Below, in pieces: positions 54,620-64,000 of a DNA stretch of 64,000 bases. How positions within the stretch are numbered: the stretch's first letter is position 1; every line of letters starts with the position of its first letter. The position numbers and the translations under genes were made by a program. Source of the stretch: Candidatus Thiodiazotropha sp. LNASS1 (GTDB lineage Bacteria > Pseudomonadota > Gammaproteobacteria > Chromatiales > Chromatiaceae); assembly GCF_964212655.1 (NCBI RefSeq), contig NZ_OZ156465.1, positions 4,340,001 to 4,404,000 on the forward strand, in the 5' to 3' direction. The notes under the pieces are model-generated. The model did no database searches and was not told the origin of the DNA. It worked only from the letters and a program-made list of their open reading frames with translations.

Positions 54620-54792
54620 TCAGGCCGATGTGTAGCTTATCCCTCAATCGCCATGAGATTTCATATTGCCTTTCCCCGGTTGCTGTATGGAACTCAGTAA
54701 CATACAAGGCAGTAACTGAATGCCTGTACCTCTTGCCGCCATGGCGCAAGGCCAGTAATCTTGTGGCAGGTTCACATCCCTTGGGGGGATCC

Positions 54793-55383
54793 ATGGCAAA
54801 TGGAGACACTGATCCACAGGAAGCAGTGCGGCTACGCAATCAGGAACTCGAAGAATTGCTTGCGGCCTGCGCCCTGAACGATCGTAAAGCTTTTTCCCGT
54901 CTGTACACTATTACTTCTGCGAAACTATATGGCGTTGTGCTGCGTATATTAAATAGAGAAGATTTGGCGCAAGACTGTTTGCAGGATGCCTACATCAAGG
55001 TTTGGAACAATGCAGGCAACTATCGTTCTCATTTGGCGGCCCCGTTGACCTGGATGTCAGCGATCGCGAGAAATCAGGCGTTGGATCTGCTTCGCAAACA
55101 GAAGCGCGAGATGACGGAGAGTGATGACAAGGGTTTTCCGGAGCAGGTCGATAACAATCCCCTGCCGCTGGAAGGTCTGAGCCGTACCGATGAGGGAAGG
55201 CGTCTGGACAACTGTCTGCAACAGCTGAAAGAGCAGCAGCGACAGATTATTGCATTGGCTTATTTCAAGGGTATGACCCATGATGAGCTGGCCGCCTATA
55301 CTGAAACGCCGTTGGGTACGATCAAGACATGGATACGTCGAGGTCTGGAACAATTGAGGAGGTGTCTTGATCATGATGCCTGA
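54793..55383 (+). CDS. ECF-family RNA polymerase sigma factor
   Basis: A 196-residue extracytoplasmic-function sigma factor. Region 2 includes AFSRLYTITSAKLYGVVLRIL and the -10-binding DCLQDAYIKVWNNAGNYR; region 4 includes LPLEGLSRTDEGRRLDNCL, then AYFKGMTHDELAAYTETPLGTI split across the helix-turn-helix, with KTWIRRGLEQLRR as the -35-contacting end. The ATG at 54793 with GGGGGGAT upstream is preferred over an open frame to 54571. The anti-sigma gene overlaps its stop, so the two are made together. Layout and sequence resemble SigK/RskA pairs. Confidence 0.92.
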   Translation: MANGDTDPQEAVRLRNQELEELLAACALNDRKAFSRLYTITSAKLYGVVLRILNREDLAQDCLQDAYIKVWNNAGNYRSHLAAPLTWMSAIARNQALDLLRKQKREMTESDDKGFPEQVDNNPLPLEGLSRTDEGRRLDNCLQQLKEQQRQIIALAYFKGMTHDELAAYTETPLGTIKTWIRRGLEQLRRCLDHDA

Positions 55384-56065
55384 AAATGAAATTAATGATA
55401 TCAATATCCTTGCAGGAGAATATGTGCTAGGCACCTTGCAAGGTCAGGAACGCATCGAATTCGAACAGCGTCTGCAGACAGACATGCAGCTGCAGGGCGA
55501 GGTTGATGCATGGCAGCGGCGTTTGGAACCCATGCTGGACAGCATTGAACCCGTAACGCCTCCAAAGGCTGTCTGGGATCAAATCGCGAGTCGGATAGAT
55601 CCGATTGACACCCGTGTGGAAGCTACCACCGGTTTTTGGAACAGCCTGAACTTCTGGCGCAGTCTCGGCATGGTTGCTGCCACTTTGGTCTTGGTAATGG
55701 GCATGACCCTGATGACGACCCGTCAGCCGGATATGGCCATGGACAGCATAATGGTGGTTCTGAATGATCAGTTAAAACCCGGCTGGCTGGTAGGCGCAGT
55801 GGACAACGATCCCTTTCTGAAGGTAAAGGCTGTAGAGCCGACTCCGTTACCGCAAGGTAAGGTCTGTCAGTTGTGGTTGGAGGATGAGCTGGGACACCTT
55901 CACCCCCTCGGTATTTTGCCCCATGACGGCAGTATGCAGATGAATCTGCCGGCAGCCCTTAGTGATCGGCAACGTTTCAAGGTCTCTATAGAAAACACGA
56001 ATCAGTTACCGAAGGACAGACCGAGTGAAGAAATAGTGTTCGAAGGCAGTCTGACTGAGATCTGA
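55373..56065 (+). CDS. RskA-like membrane anti-sigma factor
   Basis: A protein of about 230 residues that would hold the upstream ECF sigma factor at the membrane. The N-terminal domain (LAGEYVLGTLQGQERIEFE ... RRLEPML) is of the anti-sigma-K kind, followed by one membrane segment (LGMVAATLVLVMGMTLMTT, residues about 96-116). The periplasmic C-terminal part (GWLVGAVDNDPFLKVKAVEP; GKVCQLWLEDELGHLHPLG) matches the RskA C-terminal domain. GAGGAGGTG stands just before two possible ATGs (55373 and 55376). The start overlaps the sigma factor stop. Confidence 0.9.
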   Translation: MMPENEINDINILAGEYVLGTLQGQERIEFEQRLQTDMQLQGEVDAWQRRLEPMLDSIEPVTPPKAVWDQIASRIDPIDTRVEATTGFWNSLNFWRSLGMVAATLVLVMGMTLMTTRQPDMAMDSIMVVLNDQLKPGWLVGAVDNDPFLKVKAVEPTPLPQGKVCQLWLEDELGHLHPLGILPHDGSMQMNLPAALSDRQRFKVSIENTNQLPKDRPSEEIVFEGSLTEI

Positions 56066-56209
56066 TCGTTTACCTGTCGCTTCGTGAACTGATTTTAAGA
56101 GTCGGAAAGAGCAATAGAATTATGCTTGTCAGCTGATGCTTCAATCAGGATCCCGGACAATTTCATCTTCTGCCGGGCGATAGTGATGGTTGTCGAAGAT
56201 TGGAATTTA

Positions 56210-56479
56210 TCAATGAATGCCAAGACCACGGAACATGAACGGCCTCCACTGAGCGATCGATAACTCGCAGGGCGGCAAATAGGCCCGGCCCTGCGGGTTA
56301 CATATGAAATGAGTCACTCTCTGCTGCTCATGATCGATCGACACAAACAAACCTCCCTCCTCGAACAGCATTTGCCGGGTGTGCAACCGCTCTGAGTTGA
56401 TCGATGTCAACATAGTATGGGTCTCGTAGCTGCATTTGTTACAAAATTCCCATATTATCCGCCGTGTAATTCCCTGCAT
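56210..56479 (-). CDS. Possible small protein, unknown
   Basis: An open frame of 89 codons, read leftwards, in a 550-nt gap between two plus-strand genes. The composition looks protein-like, with two Cys pairs (CNKC and the spaced FICNPQG ... PPCELS) and no signal peptide. There is no clear ribosome-binding site before the ATG at 56479; the internal ATG at about 56416 is another possible start. Weak call. Confidence 0.33.
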   Translation of the reverse strand: MQGITRRIIWEFCNKCSYETHTMLTSINSERLHTRQMLFEEGGLFVSIDHEQQRVTHFICNPQGRAYLPPCELSIAQWRPFMFRGLGIH

Positions 56480-56621
56480 TTATGGCATACGCTAGGTTGT
56501 ATGCGCTACCGTTATTGTCTGTTTCATAGCGTAGTGAAGAACTGGGAAAGTTCGTGCGGAAGAATCAATAAGAAAAGATGTAACGCATTGTAATGAAACG
56601 ACTTAAACGAAACCAAGGCAT

Positions 56622-59165
56622 ATGTCTAGTGTTAAAGGTCTGATACCTGATCTTGATTCCTATCGTGGCCGCTATACTCTGCTTTCCATTTTGGTCGGTG
56701 TGGCATTGGTCACCTTTGCCTACCTTGGCTGGAGTCTGGTAAACAGCACCAGTCAAAGACAGATTGACAATATTACCGCCAGAACAGTAGCTGCCGGCAT
56801 CCTGGCTGATGCTCAAACCCAACTGAATCACTTGGAAAATAATCTCCAGCGTATTCTCAATGAGCCGGTTAAAGGGAATCTGGTTCATACTGAGAATACA
56901 TTACTCAGCCTGGAACAGGTGCTTCTCGATTTAACGGATTCCCTGAAGCAGTTGCCTCTGGATGAGGCTGACCTGGCGGAGGGTCTGCTCGATGAAAAGC
57001 TTGCGCTGGAACGGGAGGTTAAAAATCTGATCGATGTCCGACGGGATGTGGAGGGCTGGTTTCCCGCCATGAATCTGATGTTGGAGGAGATGTATCCGCA
57101 TAACAAGGGGATTCTCGGTGAACTTCAGCTGTTACGTCAGGAGGTGGATGTTGGATTTCCCCTTGATCAACAGGTCGCTGTGATTCGTCAGATTTCCACT
57201 TTACAACGACTCTGGATGGGCTTGACCGGAGAATTGCGTCTGATGGTGGCAAACCGATTCGGCCTGTTTGCATCCAATCAGGATAGTGAGTTCCAAGGGC
57301 GTAATGACGCTATAGCAGATTATGCGGAACGCTTTATCCTGACATTAAAGATCTTGGAGAACCACTTCGAATACAATAATGAGGAATTCATACTATCCAA
57401 TAGTTTGGTGGCTATGGAGGCCCACTACAAATCCTGGATGAACGGATACCAACGGGTCTTGGTGTTCATGGATAAGCCAACCTGGCGCATGGACCTGCAT
57501 ATCATGCGTGAAAAGGTCACCCCGCTGTTGGATAGCATGCGTCAGCGCTTCTCGCTTATCGACCTCGCTCTCGATGCCCAGTCGGCGGATGGCATCACGC
57601 AACTCACTCAAACCGCAAAGCGGTTGTCGGTATCGATTCTGGCGATGGCCATGCTGGGATTGCTGATTCTGTTTGCAGCCTTTCAGTTCATCAAGCGCAA
57701 CCTGTTGCTCCCTATCGGGCAGACCGCCACGGCATTGAAGCAGGAAGCCAGTGGTGGCTTGGAATCGAATGCACCGTCCAACAGTAATTTGAAGGAGATA
57801 CAGGATTTAGTGGATGCCTTCAGTGAAATGCGTAAGCAGGTGCATAACCGCCAGCGTCACCTCGACCATGTGGCGCACCATGATGCGCTGACCCAGTTAC
57901 CTAATCGAATTCTGTTTCATGACCGTCTTGAGCATGCCCTGGCGATTGCCCTCAGAGGGGATGGATTGATCGGTCTCATGTTTCTCGATCTGGACCGTTT
58001 TAAACAGGTCAACGACAGCCTGGGGCATTTGGCCGGCGACGAGCTGTTGAAACGTATCGCCGAACGTTTGACTTCTATCGTGCGAAGCTCTGATACCGTG
58101 GCCAGGTTGAGTGGTGATGAATTTGCTATTTTGATTGAAGGTATCAACAGCCGAGAAGCTATGGCGCCTCTCGCCGAGAAGATACTGCGTGCGGTGGAGC
58201 AGCCGGTTCAGGTGGCCGGCCAGGAGTTGTGCGTCTCCGCATCCATAGGCATAGCGATGGCGCCCTTTGATGATGTTTCAGCCGACTATCTTATCCGTGA
58301 TGCCGATACCGCCATGTATGAGGCAAAACGACACGGACGTGCAGCTTATTGTTTCTTTAGCGGCGAAATGACGGAACGCGTTGCTGAGGGGCTTAAGTAT
58401 GAACACGAAGTTCGCCAGGGTGTGGAGGCAGGACAATTCCACTACCACTTTCAACCCATCTTTGAGTCGATCAGTGGCAAGTTGCTCTGTTACGAGGCAC
58501 TGCTGCGCTGGCAGCACCCGCAGCGCGGAATCCTTACTCCGGATCACTTTTTAACGGCACTGAATGACACAGGCCTCATTACCTCTCTTTTCGGGCCGCT
58601 TTTTGAGCAGGCGCTGCATTTCCAAAATGAACACGGCGATAAGGAAGGCAAGGTGGCCATCTCCATCAATCTATCCGCCAGACTGCTTAATGATCCGGTC
58701 TTCTGCCGTAATCTCCTCGAGAGTCTGGTGGCGGGAAAGATGGCGCCCCGCAGCCTGATTCTGGAAATAACCGAGGACACGCTTACACAGGAATTGGCAG
58801 AAGCCGACCAGTTCCTGCAACAGGCCAAGTCTTTAGGAGTGAGAGTCGCACTGGATGATTTCGGGACCGGTCAGGCCTCACTCAGCCACTTGCGACAATT
58901 TCCGTTTGATCTGTTGAAGATCGACAGGGAATTTATCCACGGTGTCGTTGCGGATAGCAACGATGCCAGCCTTGTGCGCGCGATGATACAGTTGGCGCAT
59001 GCCTTCAATATCGATGTCATTGCCGAAGGTGTCGAGAACGAGAGCCAACTGGCTTTTCTTCAGCAACAGGGATGCGATTACGTGCAAGGCTATCTGGTCG
59101 GTATACCCAGACATCAACAGCAATCCTCAGAGGTGTTAAAGGCCGGGCTGTTGTTTGAAACCTAG
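56622..59165 (+). CDS. Membrane SGDEF/EAL protein (c-di-GMP turnover)
   Basis: An 847-residue signalling protein. A membrane segment near residue 22-42 and a second at about 333-355 enclose a long helical periplasmic part. A linker with HAMP-like character comes before a GGDEF-type domain (about 415-575) and an EAL domain (about 590-840). The cyclase motif reads RLSGDEFAIL: the first Gly is replaced by Ser, a change tolerated in some cyclases but often linked with lost activity. The EAL domain is intact (CYEALLRWQHP, DDFGTGQASLSHL, KIDREFIH, AEGVEN), so phosphodiesterase activity is the safer guess. Not coupled to neighbours. Confidence 0.92.
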   Translation: MSSVKGLIPDLDSYRGRYTLLSILVGVALVTFAYLGWSLVNSTSQRQIDNITARTVAAGILADAQTQLNHLENNLQRILNEPVKGNLVHTENTLLSLEQVLLDLTDSLKQLPLDEADLAEGLLDEKLALEREVKNLIDVRRDVEGWFPAMNLMLEEMYPHNKGILGELQLLRQEVDVGFPLDQQVAVIRQISTLQRLWMGLTGELRLMVANRFGLFASNQDSEFQGRNDAIADYAERFILTLKILENHFEYNNEEFILSNSLVAMEAHYKSWMNGYQRVLVFMDKPTWRMDLHIMREKVTPLLDSMRQRFSLIDLALDAQSADGITQLTQTAKRLSVSILAMAMLGLLILFAAFQFIKRNLLLPIGQTATALKQEASGGLESNAPSNSNLKEIQDLVDAFSEMRKQVHNRQRHLDHVAHHDALTQLPNRILFHDRLEHALAIALRGDGLIGLMFLDLDRFKQVNDSLGHLAGDELLKRIAERLTSIVRSSDTVARLSGDEFAILIEGINSREAMAPLAEKILRAVEQPVQVAGQELCVSASIGIAMAPFDDVSADYLIRDADTAMYEAKRHGRAAYCFFSGEMTERVAEGLKYEHEVRQGVEAGQFHYHFQPIFESISGKLLCYEALLRWQHPQRGILTPDHFLTALNDTGLITSLFGPLFEQALHFQNEHGDKEGKVAISINLSARLLNDPVFCRNLLESLVAGKMAPRSLILEITEDTLTQELAEADQFLQQAKSLGVRVALDDFGTGQASLSHLRQFPFDLLKIDREFIHGVVADSNDASLVRAMIQLAHAFNIDVIAEGVENESQLAFLQQQGCDYVQGYLVGIPRHQQQSSEVLKAGLLFET

Positions 59166-59248
59166 GCCGTTTCCTGTGCTGGCCACTACAGCATGAAATT
59201 CACTGAATTGTTAATCGCCAGAAGTGGAAAATAGGCTGTGCAAAGCCT

Positions 59249-59277
59249 TGACACAGCAGAGAAAGTACCGTAGATTT
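59249..59277 (+). promoter_or_regulatory. Consensus promoter for tRNA-Glu
   Basis: TTGACA (59249-59254), exactly 17 nt, then TAGATT (59272-59277), about 50 nt upstream of the tRNA. Very close to the sigma-70 consensus. Confidence 0.85.
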
Positions 59278-59328
59278 CGCGCTCCACTTTGCATGCGGTA
59301 CCCGGAGCCGGATACCCGGCAGAGACCT

Positions 59329-59404
59329 GTCCCCATCGTCTAGAGGCCTAGGACACTGGCCTTTCACGCCGGTAACAGGGGTTCGACTCCCCTTGGGGAC
59401 GCCA
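59329..59404 (+). tRNA. tRNA-Glu (anticodon UUC)
   Basis: 76 nt including an encoded CCA end. The acceptor arms GTCCCC and GGGGAC pair, and the T-loop GGTTCGACTCC is present. The anticodon loop CTTTCAC carries TTC. The D-arm (TCGTCTAGAGGCCTAGGA) is that of tRNA-Glu. Confidence 0.97.
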
Positions 59405-59737
59405 TATCCGATGTATGCCGGGCGTCACGGTTTCCTCTCCAGCCCGATCCCCAGTACTCGGCGGTGGCTATTACCGCCTCGCGGACACTTTCACAGCAGG
59501 CAATTCTTCTTGGGCTTGCCCCACTCGCAATTTACAAGTTATTGACACTCGAGCGTTCTATGCTCCAGTGTTCGGTTGGAAATTCCTGCCCACTGCCCAG
59601 TTTTATACGGACCTATGACCGCAACTGGGCCAATGGGTGGGGTATAGGGATCATTATGGAGTGTGACTGTTCCTCCTCAATGGTTTGGTAGGAGGCATTA
59701 AATCCCGATCAGGAAGTCGTGGTAGACCAAGTCACAT
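59405..59737. other. Region downstream of tRNA-Glu
   Basis: About 330 nt with no convincing gene. A tRNA 3' end is a common integration point, but no second copy of the tRNA end is visible nearby. Open frames at 59415 and 59464 have no ribosome-binding sites or protein-like composition. Confidence 0.4.
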
Positions 59738-60028
59738 CTATTTTCCGAGCATGCTGTCGATAATACTCTCGCACTCAAGCCAATCCTCAACATCGTGTCC
59801 CGATTCGAAATTGCGTTGTTCGGCGCGATAGTAAGCCATGGTCGCTATCATCTCGTAGCGCTCCCTCGGACTGATAGAGGCTCTGGCGCTACGCTTTGAC
59901 ATGGTTTTTTTTGCAACCCGTTTCTTAGTGATTACCTTTTTCTTTGTGACCTTTTTCTTACTCACCTTGGCCTTGGTTTTTTTTGTTGTGGTGCTCTTTT
60001 TCGCATTACTTTCCTGTTTGCTGGCCAC
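59738..60028 (-). CDS. Lysine-rich histone-like protein with DUF2934
   Basis: A 96-residue protein in two parts. Residues 1-50 are a Lys/Ala/Thr/Ser/Val-rich tail with repeated KKTK and KKKVT units, like the tails of histone-H1-like bacterial proteins. Residues 51-96 are a DUF2934 domain (SPRERYEMIATMAYYRAEQR and DVEDWLECESII). The tail should bind DNA or RNA without sequence preference; the domain's job is unknown. The start is GTG at 60028 with AGGAGC upstream. Single gene, read leftwards, between tRNA-Glu and phosphoglucomutase. Confidence 0.82.
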   Translation of the reverse strand: MASKQESNAKKSTTTKKTKAKVSKKKVTKKKVITKKRVAKKTMSKRSARASISPRERYEMIATMAYYRAEQRNFESGHDVEDWLECESIIDSMLGK

Positions 60029-60137
60029 TTTGTTGCTCCTGGTATCAATAAGTTTGAAAACGAATTTTAGTCTCTGTTTACGACAGTTCCACTACATCTG
60101 TTTATAGGCGATTCGCTGATGGATTGTCCAGTCATTA

Positions 60138-62140
<2,003 letters not shown>

Positions 62141-63622
62141 ATGATCATCAATAAGCTGAATCATTTAAATATGGAACAGATCTTCGGGGGCAAACCCCTT
62201 GTCTATACCTGTCTCGCTTGTGGCATGGGATTGGCCGCAAATTCAGGCACTCTCTATGCCGCTGACTGGGTGATATCTCCAAGTATCGGAATTCAGCAGA
62301 TTTACACCGATAATGCGAATCTGACCCATGAAGACGAGGTGAGCGACAACATTACGGTGGTCAGGCCCACCCTGTCGATCTACAAGGAGGGGGCCAGGGC
62401 AAATTTGGATTTCAACTATGCACCGGAATACCGTCACTATTGGGACGAGACGGAAGACAATGAAGTTGTCCATTTTATGCGCACCGAGGGTAATGTGGAG
62501 ATTGCCGAAAACCATCTCTACCTCGATGGCTGGCTGAGGGCGGACAGGACAAACATCACCAGTACCGGCAGATCGGGCATCGGCGGCTTGACCGGTACCG
62601 AGGATGACACGGATTTCTATTCAGTCGGGCTGAGCCCCTATTTCACTGCCAGGCTGGGTGATTTCAGTGTCGTTGAGGTTCGATTTACCGGGGACAGAAT
62701 CGACTATTCAGAAGATCTCGACAACGATAGTTCAGGCAGGCGGGGTGAGATTGCATTCGGTAACGGCAGCATGTTCACAAACCAGATATGGGAAGTCTTA
62801 TATCAACAAAGCGATGTGGACTATGAAAATCTGGACGATGACAATGAGACGAAGATATTCCGTGCGGAACTGATACAAAAAATCACCAATCAGTGGTCAG
62901 CCGCCTTTTCGGCCGGATATGAGGAGTATGATTTAGCGGTTGCTGATGATAGAGACGACTCTACATGGAGTATCGGAGCTATTTACACACCCAACCCCAG
63001 GACGCGTTTTGCACTCGGTGTCGGTGAGCGGTCATTTGGCGATGACTATTATTTCGATTTCAGTCATCGAACGGGCAGGACTATATGGACCGCCAGCTAT
63101 GAACAGGATTTTGTCAGTGCCCGCGATGAACTGAGTACACAGCCGCTGTTCGAGCGCCAGGATGCTTTTGGCAATCTGGTAAGGGATCCCATTCTGGAGT
63201 CATCCCCTGTCACTGTGCGCGCTGCGTACAGTCCCTCCATTACAGAGGATTTTTATGAGAGCAAGCGATTTTCCACAGAGTTCACTTATCAGACAACCAG
63301 GACTTCGATTAACCTGAGGGGGCGTTATCTGGAACGTCTCTATGACCGCTCCGGTAGAGATACGGAAGATATCGAGTTAAGCGTATTGCTGACAAGAAGG
63401 CTTGCCCGGTTAACTAGCGGGTACTTTCAAATCACTGGCATAGATCACGAAGAAGAGGTTTTGGTCTACGATCAATTGACAGCCACGCTGGGTGTAAGTT
63501 ACCAGTTCGGCACTGACAGCAGAGTCGGATTCAACATAACCCATCTCGAGCGAGACGCTGATACGGATGTTGATAGTTACGAAGAGAATCACGCGAGTCT
63601 CAATGTCACCTCAGCGTTTTAG
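62141..63622 (+). CDS. Outer-membrane beta-barrel protein (EPS-type)
   Basis: A 493-residue protein of the outer-membrane barrel group often found beside exopolysaccharide and exosortase loci. A long N-terminal signal region ends near residue 42 (SGTLYA/ADW). The mature chain opens with WVISPSIGIQQIYTDNANLTHEDEV in two steps and then shows many amphipathic strands of alternating polar and aromatic residues, ending in a C-terminal Phe (NVTSAF), as outer-membrane barrels do. No exosortase or polysaccharide genes are in view, so its role is uncertain; structural export or surface anchoring are both possible. AGGA lies before the ATG. A MITE-like element begins within its stop codon. Confidence 0.8.
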   Translation: MIINKLNHLNMEQIFGGKPLVYTCLACGMGLAANSGTLYAADWVISPSIGIQQIYTDNANLTHEDEVSDNITVVRPTLSIYKEGARANLDFNYAPEYRHYWDETEDNEVVHFMRTEGNVEIAENHLYLDGWLRADRTNITSTGRSGIGGLTGTEDDTDFYSVGLSPYFTARLGDFSVVEVRFTGDRIDYSEDLDNDSSGRRGEIAFGNGSMFTNQIWEVLYQQSDVDYENLDDDNETKIFRAELIQKITNQWSAAFSAGYEEYDLAVADDRDDSTWSIGAIYTPNPRTRFALGVGERSFGDDYYFDFSHRTGRTIWTASYEQDFVSARDELSTQPLFERQDAFGNLVRDPILESSPVTVRAAYSPSITEDFYESKRFSTEFTYQTTRTSINLRGRYLERLYDRSGRDTEDIELSVLLTRRLARLTSGYFQITGIDHEEEVLVYDQLTATLGVSYQFGTDSRVGFNITHLERDADTDVDSYEENHASLNVTSAF

Positions 63623-63889
63623 GGCCTGTTAACACTAATCCAATGCGCCCTGCTGGGGCTGTTTTCGTGCCCAGCAAGGCAGAATGAGCGTAGTGTAGTT
63701 ATTCTACATGAGCGAATGATAACGCCGCTGGGGGCGAAAACAGCCCCAGCCCTTCGGGTTGTGCCTGAAAAAGCGCCACTCGGCGTTGCTCGTCGTTCAT
63801 TTGGAATAACCAAACTTCTCTCCTCGCGCCTTGATTGGCGCTTTTTCAGGCACAACAGGGCGCATTGGATTAGTGTTAACAGGCCCTAA
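63619..63889. repeat. MITE-like element with 34-bp perfect terminal repeats
   Basis: 271 bp. The first 34 bases (63619-63652) and the last 34 (63856-63889) are exact inverted repeats, each reading TTAGGGCCTGTTAACACTAA from its outer end. Inside are further paired arms: CTGGGGCTGTTTTCG with CGAAAACAGCCCCAG, and GTTGTGCCTGAAAAAGCGCCA (split here from its partner near 63835-63855). There is no transposase frame. The left end overlaps the stop codon of the barrel gene, so insertion supplied the stop or the end of the reading frame. It is a nonautonomous element or a large palindromic repeat. Confidence 0.88.
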
Positions 63890-64000
63890 TTGAATTGGGT
63901 TCTTGAAATTAGTGTTGGAATCCCCATATTAAGCGACGACAAAAAAACCTAACCACCGATAAAAATCGTCAACTAAACCAATTGGAGTTCTAACCTAAAG
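63890..64000. other. Window end, no gene seen
   Basis: About 110 nt, AT-rich, after the palindromic element. It may hold the promoter of a gene beyond the window. No open frame reaches the edge convincingly. Confidence 0.3.

Noticed and set aside
59464-59691. Open frames after tRNA-Glu, considered as an integrase remnant
   Set aside because: No recombinase motif and no repeated tRNA end, so no evidence for an integrated element.

Overview
The window looks like a chromosomal segment of a free-living or host-associated gammaproteobacterium. The rimP-nusA-infB-rbfA-truB-rpsO-pnp order is the standard gammaproteobacterial one. Two large c-di-GMP turnover proteins, a sucrose synthesis cluster with amylosucrase, a LutABC lactate oxidation operon, an exopolysaccharide-type outer-membrane barrel, rhombosortase and a chromosomal-type integron together suggest a marine or sediment Chromatiales-like organism. 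That lineage is an inference from gene content; no rRNA gene or marker phylogeny is available here.

Layout. 0.1-3 kb: lutABC on the minus strand. 3.5-7.4 kb: sucrose-phosphate synthase, sucrose-phosphatase and fructokinase, with amylosucrase at 10.8-12.7 kb after a small unknown gene and a GGDEF/EAL protein. 12.9-15.1 kb: an OmpR-type two-component pair. 15.2-25.0 kb: an accessory island made of a DUF6602-like protein, an integron integrase whose reading frame breaks right after its start codon, an IS91-family element with a companion tyrosine recombinase, and an array of gene cassettes. The borders of most cassettes can be read from the sequence because the first bases of each cassette are complementary to the R'' box at its own end. 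Three cassettes end in an identical 41-nt mini-site much shorter than ordinary attC sites, and a fourth copy sits next to the integrase; the other five sites are ordinary 66-91 nt attC sites.

25.5-28.2 kb: a VIT/VWA surface protein ending in a GlyGly-CTERM signal, next to its likely processing enzyme, a rhombosortase. 28.4-41.2 kb: a second accessory region. Its centre is a 1920-residue protein that joins a TadE-type pseudopilin N-terminus, an acidic linker, a complete RHS shell and a Tle1/DUF2235 phospholipase tip. It is preceded by a TadG-like protein and followed by a lipoprotein that is a good immunity candidate. This arrangement suggests a polymorphic toxin carried on or through a Tad (Flp) pilus-type machine and is the most unusual thing in the window. 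Several small lipoproteins and membrane proteins follow.

41.5-42.8 kb: exported MsrB and a DUF1223 thioredoxin-fold protein. 42.8-51.7 kb: the translation/transcription operon with terminator hairpins in the rimP leader. 51.7-59.2 kb: small membrane and secreted proteins, a serine hydrolase lipoprotein, an ECF sigma/anti-sigma pair and a second c-di-GMP protein. 59.3-64 kb: tRNA-Glu, a lysine-rich histone-like protein, phosphoglucomutase, an outer-membrane barrel protein and a 271-bp MITE-like element with 34-bp perfect terminal inverted repeats.

Functional links: phosphoglucomutase (60 kb) and the sucrose/amylosucrase genes share the glucose-phosphate pool, which fits sucrose as a compatible solute or carbon store. 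The c-di-GMP proteins, the outer-membrane barrel and the VIT/VWA protein all point to surface and biofilm biology.
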